Shown piece after piece: positions 44,401-56,100 of a stretch of 64,000 bases of DNA. The notes below the pieces were generated by a model. That model saw nothing but the letters and a program-made list of their open reading frames with translations, searched no databases and had not been told where the DNA came from. A program made the translations under genes and the position numbers. Origin of the DNA: Polytrichum commune (Eukaryota; Streptophyta; Polytrichopsida; Polytrichales; Polytrichaceae); contig OX485806.1 in NCBI GenBank assembly GCA_950295325.1, positions 35,156,001 to 35,220,000 on the forward strand, given 5' to 3'. How positions within the stretch are numbered: the first letter of the stretch is position 1; the number at the start of each line of letters is the position of its first letter.

Positions 44401-47400
44401 GGTTATGGTATTTCTACCTTATATCAAAGCCTCATTAAGAAAATGAAGATCACCTTCCGCAATTTCTCAGAGCCGACAATTCCACCTGACCTTGAAGCAA
44501 ATGTGGTCTTTTCCACGACGGATCGCAAGCAATCCTTCTTGAAATCTTCCCGCTCCTTCTTTTTTTGGAGGGCACGAATGTGGAACACCTTCTCATCGGA
44601 GGGCATCACAAACGGGTGCTTTGACCACTCGCTGCAAAAACCATCAGTATTTCATGTCATTTGGTAATGGCATGGAAAGTGGGGCATATAATTCAACAAC
44701 CATTGAGGGGGGGGGGGGGGGTCACTAAATGGCGAATAAGTTGACATGAGCATGCTCATACCAGGGCCACACCAAAAACCCCAGCAGCTCCAGTCACCAA
44801 AAACACCAGTCCTACGTATTCTCCGGAAATATAGGGTTGGGATTTTAGTTGGCTGGAGCTACTGGAGTGGCTGGAAGAAGGGGGGTAGCCTGCAACCAGC
44901 AGCTCCAGCCAACTTGAAATCCCAACCCTATATTTTCGAAGAATACGTAGGGCTGGTGTTTTTGGCTGGGCCGCCCGGTGTGGCCTTGGTATCACATCAT
45001 ACCCCTCTGCAGTAGGTTTTATAAGCCCCAGGGGTGGTTTGGCCCTTGCATGTAGGAGGTCATGAGGTTTAAGGCATGGCTGCTCAAAAACTTTTCATGA
45101 GAATGTCCCATCCTAGAAACCCACTTAAAGTTCAAATGAAAAGAAGATGCTACACCAATCAGTGTGGATAACCTATTATAATGACCATGTGATGTATATA
45201 TATTTAAAGTATTTATCACCACTTTGTTACGTTTCTATAAGACGCATGCTACACTAAATATGATATTTAGTGTCACCAATTCTAATTGTCTTGCTCAATA
45301 TGGGTTGTACACCGCGGTATAGTGTCACCGACACTAATTGTTTAACCCAACATTATTTGTCATTCCTTGTAAGACTTTTGGGGGATTACAGATTTACAGT
45401 GTTGCCATTACTGTCGCTTCCCAAGTGATTCTTCATCCAAATTTCAATCATCCATGACAATATTTCATCACGAGTTAATGACAGGAGAAGGCGAGATTTT
45501 GTCCAATGGAAGAACTCATCCATGATAATAGTCGTTCACTTATTTATAAGAAGTGTCATCTGAAATGTTTGCATAGTGACACTAAATACCATATGACACT
45601 AAATACCATATTTAGTGTACTATCTATACGTAAATCCAAATAGTAGCCCACACTAACTAAAATAAAAGGCACATTTGTTAGTGGAGGTAGGCTTGCGTCC
45701 TTAAATTCATAGCTAGGCACATGACATGCCATTGGTCATCTGTAAAGGCAATGACACTCTAAAAGAAACTTAGGGTTTGTCTGGGTTCCATTGAGCGATA
45801 GAGAATAGCACAATACATTAAATCTTCACTCACTTCATTTCAAAGACTTTATAAACATCACAAGAATTTGACTCAAAGTGAGTCACCATGATAACATAGG
45901 TTGATAGCCAGTCCAACAGAGCTGTGTTTAATGAACAATTATGTAAATCACCAAAAGTCGGTCCAACATTTTAAAATAATAATTTTAAATTTTTTTAACA
46001 CTTTTCTTAGGATTTTCTCACAATTCTTGTTGGTTTAGATATACCCAATCAATAGGTATGAGGCATTCATATTACGCATTACATTTCTGGTATGTTTTAT
46101 TATATAATTTCTCCCAATGAGATGTCCACAATCCATGTGGGATATCTTTTGTATAAGACCTTCAAACTACACTTTTATTTGTTGGAGGTGGTACTTTGTT
46201 TGATTGTCTAAGTTTTCTAAGTTTAACATAACTCGAAAAAAGCTTTCTTCTTAGCACAATCAAGCTCCAACAATTTGTTCATAATACATTTTCTTTTCAC
46301 ACCTCCTCACTTCTTGAAAATGCTTGTTGACATTTGTTCATATCTTTTGCAAAAATACTTGAAATCACAAAGTTATTCTTGGACGTAGTACTATGTTTCA
46401 TGTACCAACTTTCTCTACTTGGACACAATTCCAAATAAGTGCATCTTCTATGTGGAATTGAAGTCCAAATATGTATTAAGGACATAGACCAAGTTCTTAG
46501 TACATAATCTTTTAATTTCATGTTCACCAATATTCTTTGCGATGACTAAGGACGATTTGACATATAATGCAAACCCCTCCTCTATAAAAGTACCTTATAG
46601 TGGATTATTAGCACTACAAAAGCTTGTGTAGAGTGAGAATTTACCATATTTTGGCAAATGCATAAGGTGAATCAAAGCAAATCTAACAATTTATGTTGAT
46701 TATTTTCAAAGTAATTCAACAACTATTTTAAGAATTGGTTTTTTGTGTTGGATTGGCTAACAACCTAAGGTATCCAAACAGTTGAATTCCACAAAAATGT
46801 GACCATACCAAATATTTATTTATGGTAACGTTTGTGAGTAAAAATTGGTGAATGGGCATTGCATGTCAACTATAAAAAGACGCCGACGTTCCTTTATTCT
46901 TTTGTTTTCTTTTGTAATGTTTGAGGTTGATGCGAATCACTAACATACAAACATCGTCAAGCTCCTCCGGGGGTGGTGTTTTCATTTTGATGCCTTCACC
47001 AACAAGCTCAGCTGCCTTTTGGTCAACACCTGCTTGCGTCTCTTTCGCCACACTCTAGCCCATGACCCACAAAATTGCTTCCAATCAATATTATATTTTT
47101 GGAACACATGGGGCATGTGGCCACCTGGCTAGTTTTTTGTCAAGTAGAGAGAAGATTTCATGATTGGGAATCAAACCACCAACTCATTTGGTTTTGGGTA
47201 CCTCTCCACTATCCACCAATAGTTTAGGATCACCTTGGATCATTTCCAATTAATGTTGAATGTAAAGTAAAGTGGGCCTTAAACGGGCTCTTTTTGCTTT
47301 GCATCCATTTCTCATATGCTATGTAAATGTAACACACAATTAGTGCAAGATGATTAGCAAATCCAAATCATGTTTGTTGCCAATTTTCTCATAACTTTTT

Positions 47401-49624
47401 GAATTTAGATGAATGTTTTATTCATTATGAAATTGAAAATTCTCTTTTTCATTGAATGATCATATAGGCCTTTCCGATTATGTTCGAGATTGAGCTTAGA
47501 ATGGTTGACACATTTTGAGCACATAGTTCAAACTTTTCTTAAAACATCTCTTTTTGTTATTCGTTCTTAGATCCTCACATCACTCAAAAAGGTGGCTCTT
47601 CAAGAGGACAATTCGAATTATATCCACTTATCTTATTCCAAAAGCGTTTGGGGTTTGAGACAACACATTGTTTTTTTTTTTAAATAACCACATGTTGGTA
47701 ATAACATTGGTGATTTCAAGTCAATGCACGCTTGCGTGCATGGGAGTGGTGAAGATGTAAGGTCGAGGCATCCATAGTCGACCAAGTCCATTCATTGGGG
47801 TCCATAGTTGATCATTGGGGTCGTGTAATGCCAACATGGATGCGATCTATGTTTTTTAGGTGAACAAAGTGAAGGTTTATGTGGTGGCGGTTTGTAATTG
47901 ATTATCCACATAAGGGTTTTGACAAGTGATGTAGCCAAGCATCAACATTTAAATGAGTGGTTATGGGTTAACCTATAAATTGATTGCTTTGTTGGGTTAT
48001 CCTAAACTTTGTTGCTTCAAATTTTGTAGCAAAATATCTTATTTTATTAGTTATAGATGCCTCAACCTTAGTGCGCTTACTTCAATAGAACATTCCGATG
48101 ATGAGTCCTTTTGCTTTTCAAAAGGAGGCTCCCTTTTAAACACCTGCCAATAGCATAGGAACATGAGATTATTCAACCACCCTACCATGTTCTGTGGGCC
48201 CAACGAATAGTCCACACCCATGTGCCCCCATTCTAAACCGAATTCAGGCGGAATATAAGTTTTCTAGTGAGCCCAGTCCAACAAGTGTGCAATGTGCACT
48301 ATCCTTGAAATAGAATTAGAAACTATAATTCCCAAACAAATAATGTTACAAGTGATTATAGGTATCATGACATGTAAACAAATAACTAAGTACAAATTTT
48401 TTAAACCTATTAATTTAGGTACCTATGTTATGTTCCACTTCAACTTCAAGATGCAAGATTATGTGGATCTCAAAGCTAAATTTGGATACTATGATAATTT
48501 GTTCTAAAAGGTCTCTCACACCATGGATCAATCACGATAACTCAAATCAATCCTCAAATATATGGGTTTAGCTCAACATAACATGAATAAGTAGCTTATA
48601 GTGACTCTTCATCTCCTTTAATAGAAGACATCCCCACGATTACTATAGAGCATATATGCAAGCCTCAAGACAATTTGTCCAAGTGTTCCCACAATAAGTA
48701 GATATGGACATGTGTGTCAATCTCAACCTACGCGATCTGATCATCAGTTGGTCCATGCTTGAATGTCTTCCTTCTTGAGTGCACTATTATTGTTCTCCAA
48801 AGAGAGTAGGCTCTTGTCACTACATGTGGTTGTAGTTTTGCCTCATGTATATATGAGGCAAAATTGCCACACATTTGGCGAATCAAAAAAGTACCGGGAA
48901 ACCCAATTTAATGATTGTAATCACAATCGTCATCATTTAATTTGAAGTCATACAAATTTGGTTGACGCAAGGATTCCAAAAATTATGTCAAGGACATGTA
49001 TGAGCGAATGTTCTCTCAATGGATTTCTACGTTCTTGGAAGCACAAAACCTCACACTTAACTCACCCACAAAGCCCAAATGTTTTCCAAGTGTTGTATTG
49101 CCCACCACCCTCTAACACATTCACAAATGCATGAAATTTCATGAACTAATTTCTCCCCATGAATATACATTAAGACTCGGATGCAATCGCCTTCAAAATA
49201 TCTTGGAACCTTACATCACAATGACATGATACTTAAATGAGTATAAATCTCGAATGTTGATATATCAATGGAGGTTTTAGTTGATTCCTTGTAGGAACAA
49301 AGCATCAAACCCCTCCATCACAACAATTACATGATAAATTAATACTTATACATGAATATACACCTCAAATGTTGATCCGCCAACGACGTCATTCTAGGGT
49401 TCTTGGTGGTAGATTAGTACGTGTAGGAACGAAGCATCGGGCACGAGGGCCTTGAGGAATGCGTGGCCTTCGCTTGCGGTGCGGTCACGAATGTATGCAT
49501 CGGCTTTGCTCAAGCTCCGCTCCTTGAACAACGTTTGCACTTGGCTCACACTCCGGATCTTGAGCCCCCCGGACTTCTTCGTGGCCTTCGCCGGCGGCTT
49601 TGGTGCCGTTGACGCGTTTGCCAT
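32483..49624 (-). CDS. CFAP100: CFAP100 (CCDC37/MIA1) axonemal protein, 15 exons
   Basis: Exons in order: 49421-49624, 48081-48143, 46953-47054, 44454-44627, 42387-42482, 41733-41849, 41090-41167, 40160-40213, 39928-39987, 39283-39418, 38821-38885, 38230-38385, 35077-35271, 34074-34244 and 32483-32620 (TAG). All junctions are GT-AG; the spliced length is 1,809 nt, 602 residues, close to animal CFAP100. Family signatures: HPFVMPSDEKVF; the DUF4200 coiled coil with FFVQMSLDTKRAEIRKLEER, ALRKSDEMLEED and FDAFLKKND; YKEFLVSLTPLEWFEEQ; LLEIFSDIEVANLALLQQSQ; LTTLQMLTMIE; and the C-terminal GKPPMF patch. In Chlamydomonas CFAP100 and CFAP73 form the MIA complex that anchors and regulates inner-arm dynein I1. 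The gene therefore implies motile sperm. Start: the first ATG of a GC-rich opening exon. No stop or frameshift was seen. The exon 1 donor (CAC|gtacta) is the weakest junction, and a small exon between exons 4 and 5 could be missing. Confidence 0.92.
32850..33130 (-). repeat. dispersed repeat, copy B
   Basis: Reverse-complement match to 1290-1570 over roughly 280 bp ('gtcatgacacatg', 'gaggaggaatgag', 'tcgggccaacttttggcttc', 'gcgcaaaatctctta'). It lies inside the last CFAP100 intron, more than 200 bp from the terminal exon. Confidence 0.6.
33617..33763. mobile_element. ~147-bp inverted-repeat element
   Basis: The left end CGTAGAGGGCTCTCTATT is the perfect reverse complement of the right end AATAGAGAGCCCTCTACG, enclosing ~105 bp of non-coding DNA in the last intron of CFAP100. 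Size and structure fit a very short MITE; no target duplication was identified. Confidence 0.7.
35365..35525 (+). repeat. half of a foldback-type element, copy 2
   Basis: Matches the left arm of the element at 37825-38172 ('gatgaaccggctgagtttga', 'gagaaataacc', 'atatacctcaaat', 'gatgtcaacatgtaa'). It lies upstream of CFAP100 exon 13 in the same intron as the complete copy. Confidence 0.65.
36345..37100 (+). repeat. dispersed repeat, partner of 61.97-63.05 kb
   Basis: Blocks such as 'ttctttattgga', 'caagctctt/aagcttta', 'ccattgtcactctcc', 'cttagggccccctttt', 'cttatgcatactatgt' and 'cttacactcacattagttc' recur in the same order and orientation at 61965-63050. The copies differ by many indels, so this is an old transposable-element relic of unknown class, here in the intron between CFAP100 exons 12 and 13. 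Confidence 0.65.
37825..38172. mobile_element. foldback/MITE with long inverted arms
   Basis: The left arm (GGGGAGAACC..., GATGAACCAGTTGAGTTTGA, gaaataacc, gaagttcaagac) is inverted in the right arm (GTCTTGAATTTGAACTGGTT..., CTCAACCGATTCATCTGGAA, ..GGTTCTCCCC). Arms exceed 130 bp and occupy most of the 348 bp. Its right end is only ~57 bp from the 5' splice site of CFAP100 exon 12. Two partial relatives lie at 4960 and 35365. Confidence 0.8.
39928..42482 (-). CDS. CFAP100: CFAP100 exons 5-9, DUF4200 coiled coil
   Basis: Five small phase-0 exons (96, 117, 78, 54 and 60 nt) encode a continuous coiled coil starting QLKDMDRAMENLLLELKQ and ending VIEIKKLNIEIGVVKAEASK. Every exon length is a multiple of three and every junction falls between codons, so exon skipping would keep the frame. 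The invariant ALxxSxxMLEED/FDxFLKxND motif of the family is in exon 7. Confidence 0.92.
40439..40760 (-). pseudogene. retroelement C-terminal fragment in CFAP100 intron 7
   Basis: The translation VENEAHFMLECPLYKPIRDK followed by FPSLFENV matches the knuckle-like tail found after the RT/RNase H region of many non-LTR retroelements (E-x-E-x-H-F-x-x-E-C-P-x-Y-x-x-x-R). The usual upstream CxxC pair is not visible and no RT is present, so this is a small decayed remnant. It is not from the same family as the 14.6-kb LINE, whose knuckle reads differently. Confidence 0.6.
43999..44419. mobile_element. MITE-like element, family 1, copy B
   Basis: The same terminal repeats as the copy at 2082-2526 (AGGTAGAAATACCATAAC start; GGGTTATGGTATTTCTACCT end). 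Its end lies about 30 bp from the 5' splice site of CFAP100 exon 4 (donor 44448-44453), so almost no original intron sequence separates exon and element. Confidence 0.78.
44707..44721 (+). repeat. G15 homopolymer
   Basis: Fifteen consecutive G in CFAP100 intron 3; on the transcribed strand this is C15. It sits between exon 4 and the foldback element at 44757. Confidence 0.95.
44757..45000. mobile_element. foldback element, ~110-bp arms
   Basis: Near-perfect palindrome. The left arm carries CCAGGGCCACACC, 'caccagtcctacgtattct', 'aaatatagggttgggatttt' and 'ttggctggagct'; the right arm carries the inverse of each, ending GGTGTGGCCTTGG. A TA dinucleotide flanks both ends, as for Tc1/mariner-type MITEs, though that superfamily is only a suggestion. 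It is unusually GC-rich for this intron. Overlapping open frames on both strands arise from the symmetry and are not genes. Confidence 0.85.
45245..45635. mobile_element. possible MITE with AT-rich inverted ends
   Basis: The left end 'acactaaatatgatatttag' is nearly self-complementary and resembles the right end 'acactaaataccatatttag' near 45600-45625; 'gtgtcac' motifs recur inside. Non-coding. The symmetry of the motif makes the exact ends uncertain. Confidence 0.4.
46953..49624 (-). CDS. CFAP100: CFAP100 exons 1-3, N-terminal region
   Basis: Exon 1 encodes an Ala/Lys/Pro-rich start then KIRSVSQVQTLFKERSLSKA. Exon 2 (cag|GTGTTT ... GAA|gtaagc) gives 21 residues, and exon 3 (tag|AGTGTG ... 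GAT|gtttgt) gives 34 residues. This part is poorly conserved in the family, so these exons rest on splice signals, matching phase 0 and open frame rather than on strong motif matches. Exons 2 and 3 are less certain than the others. Confidence 0.7.
47330..47600 (-). repeat. inverted copy of the 24-25.6 kb repeat unit
   Basis: Read on the minus strand it shows the same landmarks as the tandem array: 'gatctaagaac', 'gtgctcaaa', 'gcctatatgatcattcaatg', 'gaatttt', and 'gatttgctaatcatcttgcac'. It lies in CFAP100 intron 2. Confidence 0.65.
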
Positions 49625-52600
49625 CGCTCAAATGGTGTGGTTTCTTTTGTGTGCGATGGCCGCTTTTTGCCGAATCGTGATTGTTTTGTCGAGAAACTAT
49701 GTGGGGTTTTTGACGAAGTTTGGGATTCAAATCAAGTGTTCAAAGTATGTTTGCTTGTGTCGTGCTCATTATTAGGGTTACCAAAAGTGGGGACCCATTC
49801 CCCCGCTTTGGAAGGAAGCTCGGGCCATAAACGCCACCCCCGTCAATGATGTAAAGAATGCATGATCAATTGAAGACAAACAAGCTCTTATTCAAGCAGC
49901 TGCTAAGGAACTTTCTATGCATCACGTCATTCACGTGACTTGACTCGTGTATAGCAAATAAGTGTGTCTTGTTGCACTTGAAATGATGGACCACGGCCAA
50001 GATTGGCATCCGCATTTCGCCATTTTAGCCTCTCCATGTTTCAACCTAATATGGATGATGCGGGAGGGGGCATCGTGTTGGCTTCCTCAAAAGCCACCTC
50101 TTCCACCCTACCGCGTGAATGTAGGTCAAATTATGATCCATGTATTCTATGGACTCACAACACTAGAGAAGGTGGGTCAATTGTTTTTCATCAAATTTTT
50201 GATAGTGCATGTAGATGATAGCCACTTGCAAAGTCTTATTTGACGATTCCCCCGAATTTGTCACATTTATGTTGTGAGAGTAATAACTCTTGAGTCTTGC
50301 GATCCTTTGTTTTGTATCTAATTTTGGTATTTAAGTAACATGTTTGAGATATGCGGGTTAGCTTTTCAAAGTCTAATTAGCTCAACATACAACTTGTATA
50401 TAAAAAACAATGAATTCTATGTGACAGTGATGAAATAAAACTGAAGTATCATTTGGCATAAATTTTTTTTTTGTAACTCCTAGATATTGTGTGACGTTGT
50501 GAGCATATTTCTCCAATAAAATTGTGCTTTTATACTTATAAAATTTTATTGTGCATACAAATTAACATTTTACATTGAAATAGGCTATAGGCCATTTTCT
50601 TTAAAAACTTCAAAGTTTAACCTAATTGCATTATCTGGAGTACATGAAGTTTAACCTAATGATCATCAACTTTACTACACCATTTATGGCATTTAGGGAC
50701 AGCTCACATGGGGTCTCAGGTCTCCAAGTCCCACTCATGTTAGCACGTCCCAACATGGAGGCAAAGCCCCAACTTTTGAGCCTCAAGAAACCATTAAAAT
50801 ATGGTCAATTATCATTAAGGTTAGATCTTGATTATTTTATGCAAAAATATTCATGAGTTTTGTGTTGAGGGTTGGGTCTAGCTTTTTGCTCAACCCAACT
50901 CTTAACACAAGTCTCAAGCCTCATCTCCAAAATGTGCTGCCATGTAGGCATTCATGTCATATTTGGGACTTGGGACTTAGGACTTGGGACCATGTGTGAA
51001 CCGATCCTTATTGTCACATGCGTAATAATGTCACTTACCCTATTTGGACGCATATACTAGGTTACACTAATGATCAACAACTTCACCATTAGTGTCATGG
51101 CATGATACTTGGTGTTGAAGTGCGATTACTAACATCTTGGCATGAGTATATTTAATAGTGTTATGCAGTGTATGCCTATCTTAAACAATGGTCTAAAAGT
51201 TAACTAAAGTGATACGTGGCGTTAGTATGCTCAAGATATCTTCCTCTTGCATACTAACGTGTAAGCACATGACACTTGCTATTATGCTCATTAATACCTT
51301 CCCCTTGCATACTAGAATGAAAAACTGTCAAATTTGACAATTAGCGGACATGACACTTTGAAACCTTTATGAATCTACTTGTAACCCTTCACAAATAGTG
51401 TATGTGACACTAAATACCCTAAACAATGTACTCTTTTATTTGTTAAAAATGATTTAATGTATGTAAAGAATGATTCAAATTTAATCTTGTGATGCAATTT
51501 CATATTCTATGAAACTATTGTCCATGTCCTATCCAACCCAGATGGTTTTGAGTCCAATTATTGAGTTCATTTCCAAAGATAGATTTTACAAATCCAAGAA
51601 TGTGTTTTCCAGAAAATTTTGCTATTAAAAGAAATAGCACATTCTCTATCGAAGCCATATGGGTAGGATGGTATATGAGTTGTCTCCCTTTTCCCAAGTT
51701 CAATTGAGGACATAATGTTACTCAGCTTATGAGTTGTGTTTAACTACCCTGACTTCAAATCCAATCTGAAGCAATGGATTTCCGACATCCGGAGTCTTTG
51801 TTTTTGAATCTATTATTGGGTGCATGAACACAACTCATCAGTTAAGTAATGTTATGGTGTATGACATTCTATAATGAACTTTAAAACTACTTGGAAGTGA
51901 CTATGTTGGCCATGGGAGCCCGGGTAGGGCACTCGCGAAATTTTATTAAACCATGTGAGAAAGAATGTAGGGTATTTTTTATTCATTAGTGAGAAAATTT
52001 GTACAATTCTTCGATATAATGAAGCACCTCTTCAATTACAAAGTTGTGTGTATAAAAAAATAAGGGTACCATATAATGTATCAATTTATCTAATTCTTTC
52101 AATCTAAAATAGGGTTGGGAATAGTAGGTAGAGAAAAAAATATTGAGGTAGAGATATACAATGCATGTTATGGTGGTCAATGGATGAAAAAATATCCATT
52201 TTCAATCCAAATTCCCGAATGAAAAATTTGGATGACGAGGGTTTTGGTGTTCTTTGCTTCGTGAGTTGTATCTTTGGGTTGCTTGCTTCAAGTTTGTTTG
52301 ATTTGAACATTATTTGATGTATGTTTTGGAACAATAGGAGGTCCTAATAATGCTTCAAGTTTTTATGTTTTGGTACATTGTTTGATGTCTTCAGTCTAGA
52401 CATGGTTTATTGAATTTTCACTACAAACTTTCAAGAGTCCAATGATTCGTCATTCATGGGGTCAAATATAAAAATTATAAGGAACATAGGGTACTAGAAA
52501 CTAGTTCACTTGCGACTTTATAAATACAAAATAGGGTCATCTAAAATGACAAAATTTAGATTTATCTGTACTGATAGGGTGTAAAGAATTCCAATTTCTT

Positions 52601-53100
52601 AAATAAATAGCCCCATGATAAATACCCCTCCGTCGCAGATGGGTTATTAAATACATGTATGAGTGCCCTACCCGGGCATGGAAGTTGCCTCTTGCTTGTA
52701 TTTTAAGTACATTTATCTGATATTGTGTATAGAAGTTTGGTACAGTATATTTGGTCATATGAACGTGCCTTCACTTTTCTTTTCAATAGGTTGTATGACA
52801 TTGGATTTGGTAAAGATCCTTAGCAACCTTTTTTCTTCCAGCTACTAGTAGCCATTTTGCTACGGTGAAGTGATTCATTTACACACACATGTTAAAAAAA
52901 AAATGGAATTTTGCCATGAAAGGTGCCACCTCCACTTTTAGTGGGTAAGAGGTGGCACCAACTACACATTGGTGGAGTGGAGTCACCTACAAATTGGGAC
53001 CCACTAGTAAGCTGCATTATTGAGAGTAGCCAATGGGATCCATTGTGAGCCGTGGATGGAGTCCATCCTCTCATCCAGGGGCTCACATCCACTGGGATTT
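49625..53100. other. upstream region of CFAP100 and non-genic DNA
   Basis: The CFAP100 promoter must begin just above 49624; no TATA box is obvious. Open frames over 49450-49850 mostly overlap exon 1 antisense. A rough inverted pair at about 50694-51004 ('cacatggggtctcag...' and '...ggaccatgtgtg') may be another MITE. No other gene is supported. Confidence 0.45.
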
Positions 53101-56100
53101 ACAGGGGGAAAGGGGGGGGGGGGGGGTGTCACCACTTTCTCCTCCATTCTCCACCCCTTTGACCGCCACCCTCTTGCTCTCTCAACTCGCACCTTGTAGC
53201 CTCTTTGCTCTGGAAGTGGTGATTAGTGGCACCTCCTTGTGATTTTAGTAGATGTCTTCAAGTCTTGTTTTGGGTACAAGACTTGAAGTTTGGGAGTGGA
53301 GTGGAATGGAGTTGATGGGTTTGAAGGTGGCGTATGGAGGACAATGGAGGTCAAGGATTGCTCATCGTGCCCCAAGGTCTCATGCATGGTTGAGTTAAGC
53401 ATGTTGCACCTTCTTAAGCTCAAATTTGAGTTCCCTCTCAATCTTGATGATTTCCCTTATGATGACGTTTTTTTATTCATGATGGGAGGCATAGAACTCC
53501 GACAATATGGAATTGAGAGTTGAGTTTAAATAGTAGGTAATTCTAACACCTACTAGTAGCATCAAATTTTGTGGCCACAATTGGACCTTTTGATGCAATT
53601 ATGTTGATACAAAGGCCAACCTCCTCCTTATGTATTTGCACTTGTATATGGATTGTATGAGTGATCTTTTTAAGCAAGCAATGATGTTCATTTTGAGTGT
53701 ATTCTTTTGTTTAAGTGGGATGGTCCCTTTTTTTGGGTGTAGATTTGCATTAGGTACTTCAAGTGTATGATGTTTCAATGTTGTCGCTCTTATATGTGTG
53801 CAAACAAGTTCAATTTGGGTGCACATTGATGTTTTAGAGGGCTGGTACAATACTTGTTGGCCCAAGATGTTGTTAAGTGCTTCAAATGTGTTGATCATTT
53901 CATATATTTCAATTTGGTTCAATTCGGAAGCCTCTAGAGGTTTAATGGGCTAGTGAAATTTTATGCGTAGCTAATTTGAATGGGCTTGCTCAATTCAATA
54001 CTTAGCCAACTTTCCCTTACTTTGTGGTGTGTGTGGGGCCATATGTAGACTACGAATATAAATATGGGGCCACCTATTGACTTGTTGTTTTATATAAGGG
54101 GTCATTGTTCACCTTATCAGAACATACATGTAGTCTTAGAATTTTATATGTATAATTAGAAGTTGCCACCCAAGTTGACACTTAGGTTCCATGCATTTGC
54201 CATATTCTCCCTAAATTCATTTAAATGTCACCACCCCAAACTCCACATTAAAATCCCAAGCTTGCCACCTTGGCCGCTTGTGAACTCAACATGTAGCCAA
54301 ATCTACTCTTTTGATTAAAAAAAAAGGTCAATCCTTAGGCAACTTGATAAACATGAGATTATTATTTAGTGAGGTCTCGTACATAGGTCGTACATCCTTT
54401 GGGGGTCACTTAATAACTTCTTTAGAAGAAAGAAAGAAAGAAAGAAAAACAATGTTGGTTGACCATCATAATGATGATCCATTAACACTCGTTCAACATT
54501 TTCGCACGGAAATGAAAGTAGGGAATGGTGTAATGCCTTTCTTTCAATAGGTGCACCCATCAGTAACCTTGGAGCTCACTTAGTCATTAATTTAATAGAA
54601 TCGAGGCTTGGTGTTTTGTGAGGTCATGTTTGTTGAGTACGATGTATGTGAAGTATTTGGTGGTGTTTGTGTAATGTTTCCCGTGAGGGATCTGATTTTG
54701 GTGGTGGGGATATTGAGGTCAAGTAGGTGATCAATGGAGGGTTGGTGAATGGTTCCTTTGATTTCAGTTGTAACACTGATGGGAGGAAGGGTGTTCCAAC
54801 CAAGATTTTGAAGTGGGGGACAATAATATCATATTTGGCATGTTTTCAGGTGGTAGCAGATGACAAGAATTGGTCATAATTACAATATGTTAATTAAATG
54901 AAATAAACGGTGAGGGCATGGTGAGGGGAGAACGAGGATTTATATAGAAGGGTCAAGCTTTTCATACAAAGATATTTGGACAAAGTCTTGCAATGCAACA
55001 ATAACATGGGAGATCGCACGTACAAGAGAGTAACCGTGAATGGGTTGTGTTTTACGAGGGTGTATTGTGGTGTGTGCCCATGTGTATTCACCGTTAACTT
55101 CTTCAAATCTTTTATGTTCACACATGTGAATTAGGGGTTGCCCACCAATGTATTCCGCATTGCAAATTATGAGTGGATCGATGAAACAAGTTATGAAAAA
55201 TATGCAAAGGCTATAAAAATTCCCAAATGACACCAATTGAATGAGGTTTCTCTCTCTACTCTCTTTGGAATAAGCCTAGAAGAAAATTTTGTTATGCACA
55301 CAAAAGAAAATGCCAATGAATTAGCAATTGATGTTAGAGGGGCCCGAGGTTTGGACAATTGTGGTTGATACACTTTCTTTTGGGGGGGGGGGAGGGTGTT
55401 AACATAGCCTATAATGTTGTACCATGTTGGTGTATTAAAGGATGTTCAATTAGTGTTTGGCTCACAAAATAAACATACGGGATGGGTATGATTCCAACAA
55501 GTTTTATGGATATAATTACGCAATATGAATTTGGGGAAGAGAATTTTATTTCATCAAAATATGCATTATACGCCCATGATGCCAGAAACTATATCCCCTG
55601 ACGTTCAAAAAAACGTGGATCATGTGAACATAGTTGAGGCACAGTACTCTATGAGTTCAAAATTGTCGTATATCTAGCATACAACGAAAGACATGGTGGT
55701 GGTGGTGGTGGTGGGGAGGCCACCAATGTCTTCACTTCTCGAAAAACGTTTCCAAAGAAAAAAGGGCCATTGCCAAAGATCCCCCCCCCCAACCCAAAAA
55801 AAGACAAAAAGAAAAATGTGACAAAAGAAAGAGGATACATATGTTGAAAGTTGGCAAAACTATGAATGCAAAAGGTAGGTATGGCGTGGGAAACCCAAGG
55901 AAGGCGGCATGCATGGAGCCAAGGTGGACATGGCATGGGCGGAGGTTGGGGGGGGGGGTGGGGGGGGGGGACATGGCGGCAGATCATGAAAGGCTTATGA
56001 CTGGGCATGGGCACATGGTTGCATGGTTGCATGGGGTTGGGTTGATTCATGATATAAATTCATTTGCATGGGTGCAACGGGGCGGAATGAGCATTATAGG

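Noticed and set aside
44746-45015. Overlapping open frames of 79-89 residues on both strands with similar proteins
   Set aside because: They are produced by the palindromic foldback element; there is no domain and no expression signal.
49452-49775. 107-residue plus-strand frame at 49.5 kb
   Set aside because: Antisense shadow of CFAP100 exon 1 and its GC-rich surroundings.
54590-54860. G/T-rich stretch resembling the LINE's base bias
   Set aside because: No RT, endonuclease or ORF1 motif could be read in any frame, so it is not called a LINE fragment.
55649-56050. 133-residue Pro-rich open frame on the minus strand
   Set aside because: Driven by G/C homopolymers and a (GGT)n repeat; low complexity, no splice or family support.
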